Under the pieces are notes generated by a model that made no database searches, was not told the origin of the DNA, and saw only the letters and a list, made by a program, of their open reading frames with translations. Positions 6,125 to 8,705 of a stretch of DNA of 8,705 bases are shown piece by piece. Origin of the DNA: Deltaproteobacteria bacterium RBG_16_54_11. Lineage in GTDB: Bacteria > Desulfobacterota > B13-G15 > RBG-16-54-18. The DNA lies in NCBI GenBank assembly GCA_001797905.1, contig MGQS01000095.1, positions 19,516 through 28,220 on the forward strand. Reading direction: 5' to 3'. Numbering within the stretch: the first letter of the stretch is position 1; every line of letters begins with the position of its first letter. A program made the position numbers and the translations under genes.

Positions 6125-6802
6125 GTGACCGAGTGGGCACAAGAGGTAAGTGAACAGCACCTCGGCGAGCATCTTAAACGAAATCCCCAAGAAATCTGGA
6201 AACTCTTCCCCGGTGCCAAGGAGTTGATAGAGGACGTAGACCAAAAGATAGAAGAGGGGGAAATACTGGCAAGTGAGGCCGAAGAGTTGGTGCGAAACAA
6301 TACCGAACAGGCGCACAGCGAGTGGGTCCTGCAGGCCAGCCATGATCTGGTGGACTTTATCGTTGAATTTGAAACGGGCCGGAGCCTCGACGAGCTGTCG
6401 GAGAAGATTCGGTTGGGGGATACAAAGGCCGCCCTGGTGCTTGCCGGCGCTGTCGACCCTGAGCCGGGAACACCTGCCTCTGAGGCATTGATTGAGCTCA
6501 GCCGATTGTACAAAGACGATGCCGTTTTTTTGTCGGCAATCAATCAGGCGCTAAAACAAGCCCAGGCAAAGGAGAAACCGGAGGCAACAAGACAGAGTCG
6601 GGAAGGAGAAACCCTCTCGACAGAACGCCTTATCGATATCTTTTTTTGGATCAAATTCAACGAAGAGTGGCTGCGTGAGGATCTCCGCGACCATGAGGCC
6701 GCTTATGCAGCCCTGGTTGATCATTTCGGCAAAGGTACCGAGCTCCCCGGTCCAGGGTCTTTTCGACGTATGCTTCAGATCCTCGGGGTGGAGAAAGCAT
6801 GA
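6125..6802 (+). CDS. acidic, helical protein of unknown function, 225 aa
   Basis: With the GTG start the product has 225 residues. It is rich in Glu, Asp, Ala and Leu and seems almost entirely alpha-helical. Residues about 30-70 could form a charged coiled coil. A polar Gln/Lys/Glu-rich linker lies near residues 145-170. A more hydrophobic C-terminal part follows, containing DIFFWIKFNEEWL and, close to the end, a GPGSFRRMLQILG segment. There is no signal peptide, convincing membrane span or Cys-based metal site. It begins 80 bp after fprA and ends just before the palindromic repeat, so it is probably the last gene of the oxygen-defence transcription unit. I do not recognise the family. A structural or adaptor role is only a guess from composition. 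Confidence 0.75.
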   Translation: MTEWAQEVSEQHLGEHLKRNPQEIWKLFPGAKELIEDVDQKIEEGEILASEAEELVRNNTEQAHSEWVLQASHDLVDFIVEFETGRSLDELSEKIRLGDTKAALVLAGAVDPEPGTPASEALIELSRLYKDDAVFLSAINQALKQAQAKEKPEATRQSREGETLSTERLIDIFFWIKFNEEWLREDLRDHEAAYAALVDHFGKGTELPGPGSFRRMLQILGVEKA

Positions 6803-6809
6803 ATTGCCT

Positions 6810-6883
6810 GGAAAATAAGCTTTCAAATCCCCCCTACCCCCCTTTAGACAAAGGGGGGAAAAGGGGATCCAGGGAGATTTTCC
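6810..6883. repeat. nested palindromic repeat of the CCCCCCTTT/AAAGGGGGG type
   Basis: Three nested inverted pairs share one centre. The innermost is CCCCCCTTT at 6837-6845 with AAAGGGGGG at 6850-6858 around an AGAC loop, a perfect 9-bp stem. The next is ATCCCC at 6827-6832 with GGGGAT at 6863-6868. The outermost is GGAAAAT at 6810-6816 with ATTTTCC at 6877-6883. From memory, palindromes of this kind recur in many copies in some environmental bacterial genomes as REP- or MITE-like elements. It starts 7 bp after a stop codon, lacks a T tract, and separates two functionally different gene groups. It may still stabilise or end transcripts. Confidence 0.8.
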
Positions 6884-7017
6884 CCGTCACGGTGGGATTC
6901 CCGCCGAAGCCGACATGAGGCATTACTTAGACCATAAATTCCTTTCCTCTCACCCGGTGGGCACACATAAGGGACCAGGAGAAGATTTGGGACACTATCA
7001 TCTCGCAGAAAGGATCT

Positions 7018-7674
7018 ATGGCTCTTTTTCGTGATCGTTTTCATGCCGGCCAAGTGCTCGCCGAGAAGGTACGTAAGTATGCCGGCAGCCCCGCTCTACT
7101 GGTGTTGGGCCTGCCGCGCGGCGGCGTGCCCGTCGCTTCCGAAGTCGCCAAGGCGCTCCGGGCTCCGCTGGATGTCTTCATCGTTCGCAAACTGGGCGTT
7201 CCCGGCCATACCGAGCTGGCGATGGGGGCCATTGCCTCAGGCGGCGTGCGCGTGCTGAATGAAGAAGTGGTACAATCGCTGAACATCCCCGATAGCGTGA
7301 TCGATCAGGTAGCTGCTCAGGAGCAACGGGAATTGGAGAGGCGTGAAATCGTTTATCGAGGCAAGCGTCCCGCGCATGCGATAGAGGGCCGCACCCTCAT
7401 CTTGATAGATGATGGTCTTGCAACCGGCGCGAGCATGCGCGCTGCCGTGGTTGCGCTGCGGAAGCGAGAACCTCGTCATATCATCGTCGCCGTTCCGACG
7501 GCGGCACCCGATACGTGCGCGACTTTTGAGAATCAGGTGGACGAGATCATCTGCGCCGCAACCCCCGAGCCGTTCGTTGCCGTCGGGAGGTGGTATGAAG
7601 ACTTCTCGCAGACCACCGATGAAGAGGTCCGTGAGATCTTGGAGCAGGCTGAAACATGGGTGGTGCAGGAATAG
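7018..7674 (+). CDS. PRPP-binding phosphoribosyltransferase family protein
   Basis: The 218-residue type I phosphoribosyltransferase has the PRPP loop IDDGLATGAS at 130-139, the strand-loop GLPRGGVPVA at 31-40, and RKLGVPGHTELAMGA at 57-71, which is characteristic of a widespread uncharacterised family (COG1926-like). It lacks the hood features that would mark a known purine or pyrimidine enzyme, so the acceptor substrate is unknown. The start ATG has AAAGGA at 7009-7014 with only 3-nt spacing. The 134 bp between the palindromic repeat and this gene (6884-7017) contain no obvious promoter. The hydrolase gene follows after 34 bp and a prs gene comes next, so substrate PRPP would be made from the same locus. 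Actinobacterial homologues such as Mycobacterium Rv0571c are, as I recall, fused to a hydrolase like the next gene. Confidence 0.9.
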   Translation: MALFRDRFHAGQVLAEKVRKYAGSPALLVLGLPRGGVPVASEVAKALRAPLDVFIVRKLGVPGHTELAMGAIASGGVRVLNEEVVQSLNIPDSVIDQVAAQEQRELERREIVYRGKRPAHAIEGRTLILIDDGLATGASMRAAVVALRKREPRHIIVAVPTAAPDTCATFENQVDEIICAATPEPFVAVGRWYEDFSQTTDEEVREILEQAETWVVQE

Positions 7675-7708
7675 GGATCACCAATGATCTCACTCCGGGA
7701 AGGATAGC

Positions 7709-8389
7709 ATGAGCAGGGCCGCAGGGTCGGGCACGGAAGAGCACCTCATTCAGATAAGGGCCGATTCAGTCACCTTAGAAGGCAGCATGGCCATTCCCGA
7801 GGCTGCCGAAGGCATCTGCCTCTTCGCTCATGGCAGCGGAAGCAGCCGTCACAGCCCCCGCAATCGGTATGTGGCGCAAGTGCTCCAAGAGGGGGGGCTT
7901 GCCACGCTCCTCATCGACCTGCTCACGGCCGCGGAAGAGGAGGCTGACAAACGGACGGGGCATCTCCGCTTTGATATCGATCTCCTTGCCCGTCGCCTCA
8001 TCGGCGCTACGGACTGGCTCTTGCAGCACGCCGAAACCGAAAGGCTCGACATCGGATATTTCGGCGCCAGCACGGGAGCCGCCGCCGCCCTCATCGCCGC
8101 CGTGGAGCGGCCGGAGGCAGTCGGTGCCGTTGTCTCGCGCGGCGGCAGGGCCGATCTTGCCGGAGCTATTCTGAGTCGCGTGACAGCTCCCGTCCTCCTC
8201 ATTGTCGGTGGAGATGATCTTCAGGTCATCGAGCTGAACCGGCAGGCGCTCGACCAGTTGCCCGGAGAAAAGAGATTGGAGATCATCCCGGGTGCAAGTC
8301 ACCTCTTTGAGGAGCCGGGGGCCTTGGAAGCTGTGGCGCGATTAGCGCGACACTGGTTTCAACAATACCTTACCTCCGGAGCGGGATAA
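7709..8389 (+). CDS. alpha/beta hydrolase, dienelactone hydrolase-like
   Basis: The 226-residue alpha/beta-hydrolase has the FAHGSGSS oxyanion segment (39-46), a GASTG nucleophile elbow with Ser121, an acid in VGGDD (Asp169 or Asp170) and the catalytic His198 in GASHLFEEPG. The triad order and spacing are complete. It has no signal peptide and should be cytoplasmic. The usual dienelactone hydrolase nucleophile is Cys; here it is Ser, so an esterase, lactonase or thioesterase role is likelier than true dienelactone hydrolysis. The start is ATG with GGAAGGA at 7698-7704 and 4-nt spacing, 34 bp after the phosphoribosyltransferase. The two genes are probably co-translated partners. The natural substrate is unknown, and a link to phosphoribosyl chemistry is inferred from context only. 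Confidence 0.88.
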   Translation: MSRAAGSGTEEHLIQIRADSVTLEGSMAIPEAAEGICLFAHGSGSSRHSPRNRYVAQVLQEGGLATLLIDLLTAAEEEADKRTGHLRFDIDLLARRLIGATDWLLQHAETERLDIGYFGASTGAAAALIAAVERPEAVGAVVSRGGRADLAGAILSRVTAPVLLIVGGDDLQVIELNRQALDQLPGEKRLEIIPGASHLFEEPGALEAVARLARHWFQQYLTSGAG

Positions 8390-8474
8390 GGGCGTGCGGT
8401 ACAAAAGCGACAAACTCTCTGATCTATCTCACTGAGCTTCCAAGGGATTGAGGAGAAGATGGTGAAGGGTTATA

Positions 8475-8499
8475 CGCCGGTTTATACGGCAAACCGGCG
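8475..8499. repeat. perfect inverted repeat upstream of prs
   Basis: CGCCGGTTT at 8475-8483 and AAACCGGCG at 8491-8499 are perfect 9-bp arms around a 7-nt spacer, ATACGGC. No T tract follows, so it is not an intrinsic terminator on this strand. It lies 28 bp before the prs ATG and does not cover the GGGAGGA ribosome site at 8512-8518. It could be an operator for a dimeric regulator or a 5' leader hairpin. The rest of the 137-bp gap (8390-8526) shows nothing recognisable. Confidence 0.7.
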
Positions 8500-8526
8500 C
8501 CAGCACGGCGAGGGAGGAAACCGCGT

Positions 8527-8705
8527 ATGAATCGGCTGGCGATTATTGCGGGGCGGGCGAATCGGCCACTCGCAGAGGCAACGGCATTCGCGCTGGGGAT
8601 CGATCTCATACGCTGTACGGTGGACAACTTCCCGGACGACGAGCTGCGAATCGAGATTCATGAAAGCGTACGCGGCCGAGACGTCTATGTACTTCAACCC
8701 ACCAA
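8527..8705 (+). CDS. prs: ribose-phosphate pyrophosphokinase, N-terminal part (runs off the window)
   Basis: The enzyme makes PRPP from ribose 5-phosphate and ATP. Only the first 59 residues are present. They show the family's opening strand (LAIIAGRAN, where relatives have an LxxFxGNxN-like motif), the F-x-D-x-E signature as FPDDE (35-39), and the ESVRGRDVYVLQPT segment (46-59) that matches the conserved ENVRGxDVFxxQ region. The ATG at 8527 is preceded by GGGAGGA at 8512-8518. Position and content suggest it may be a second, specialised Prs tied to the phosphoribosyltransferase upstream rather than the housekeeping copy, but this cannot be told from the fragment. Confidence 0.9.
   Translation, partial: MNRLAIIAGRANRPLAEATAFALGIDLIRCTVDNFPDDELRIEIHESVRGRDVYVLQPT

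Noticed and set aside
6921..6945. Promoter around CATAAATT upstream of the phosphoribosyltransferase
   Set aside because: The -10 match is poor and no -35 element is seen at a suitable distance. A sigma-54 type site near TGGGCACAC (6958-6966) also lacks its -12 part.

Overview
The window reads as ordinary bacterial chromosome of moderately high GC. It is densely packed on the + strand, and most genes have strong AGGAGG-type ribosome binding sites. Several genes are typical of anaerobes or microaerophiles: a class II superoxide reductase, an FprA-type flavodiiron protein and a ferredoxin-dependent 2-oxoacid oxidoreductase. A lineage such as Desulfobacterota, Nitrospirota or NC10 would fit, but there is no rRNA or diagnostic marker, so this is only a guess.

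Layout. Positions 1-45 may hold the tail of an upstream gene. Positions 42-784 hold three small genes: a CxxC/CxxxH zinc-finger protein, a 71-residue unknown, and a 65-residue Sm-like barrel. Positions 815-1486 hold an unusual ferredoxin, whose second cluster cysteine is Asp and whose 3' end carries an out-of-frame tandem duplication, followed by a complete superoxide reductase. After a 175-bp gap, positions 1662-4766 hold a gamma-alpha fused KorA, KorB and a PfpI/DJ-1 family protein. Positions 4845-6044 encode the flavodiiron protein. A 225-residue acidic helical protein that I do not recognise follows at 6125-6802, starting at GTG.

A nested palindromic repeat of the C6T3/A3G6 type (6810-6883) marks the boundary to a second cluster. 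That cluster holds a PRPP-binding phosphoribosyltransferase, an alpha/beta hydrolase of the dienelactone hydrolase type, a 9-bp-arm inverted repeat, and the start of a ribose-phosphate pyrophosphokinase that runs off the window.

How the genes may work together (inference). KorAB would oxidise a 2-oxoacid and reduce ferredoxin. The ferredoxin just upstream is a candidate acceptor. Superoxide reductase and FprA would spend such electrons reducing superoxide and O2 (or NO), and the PfpI-like protein would deal with damaged proteins or glycated products. This would be a compact, carbon-fuelled oxygen-defence locus with no rubredoxin and no dedicated KorD subunit in the window. The second cluster is centred on PRPP: Prs makes it and the phosphoribosyltransferase would use it.

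I found no tRNA, rRNA, CRISPR array, transposase or phage gene. The most unusual signals are the ferredoxin and its broken duplication, the missing cluster cysteine in KorB, and the set of small unassigned proteins.
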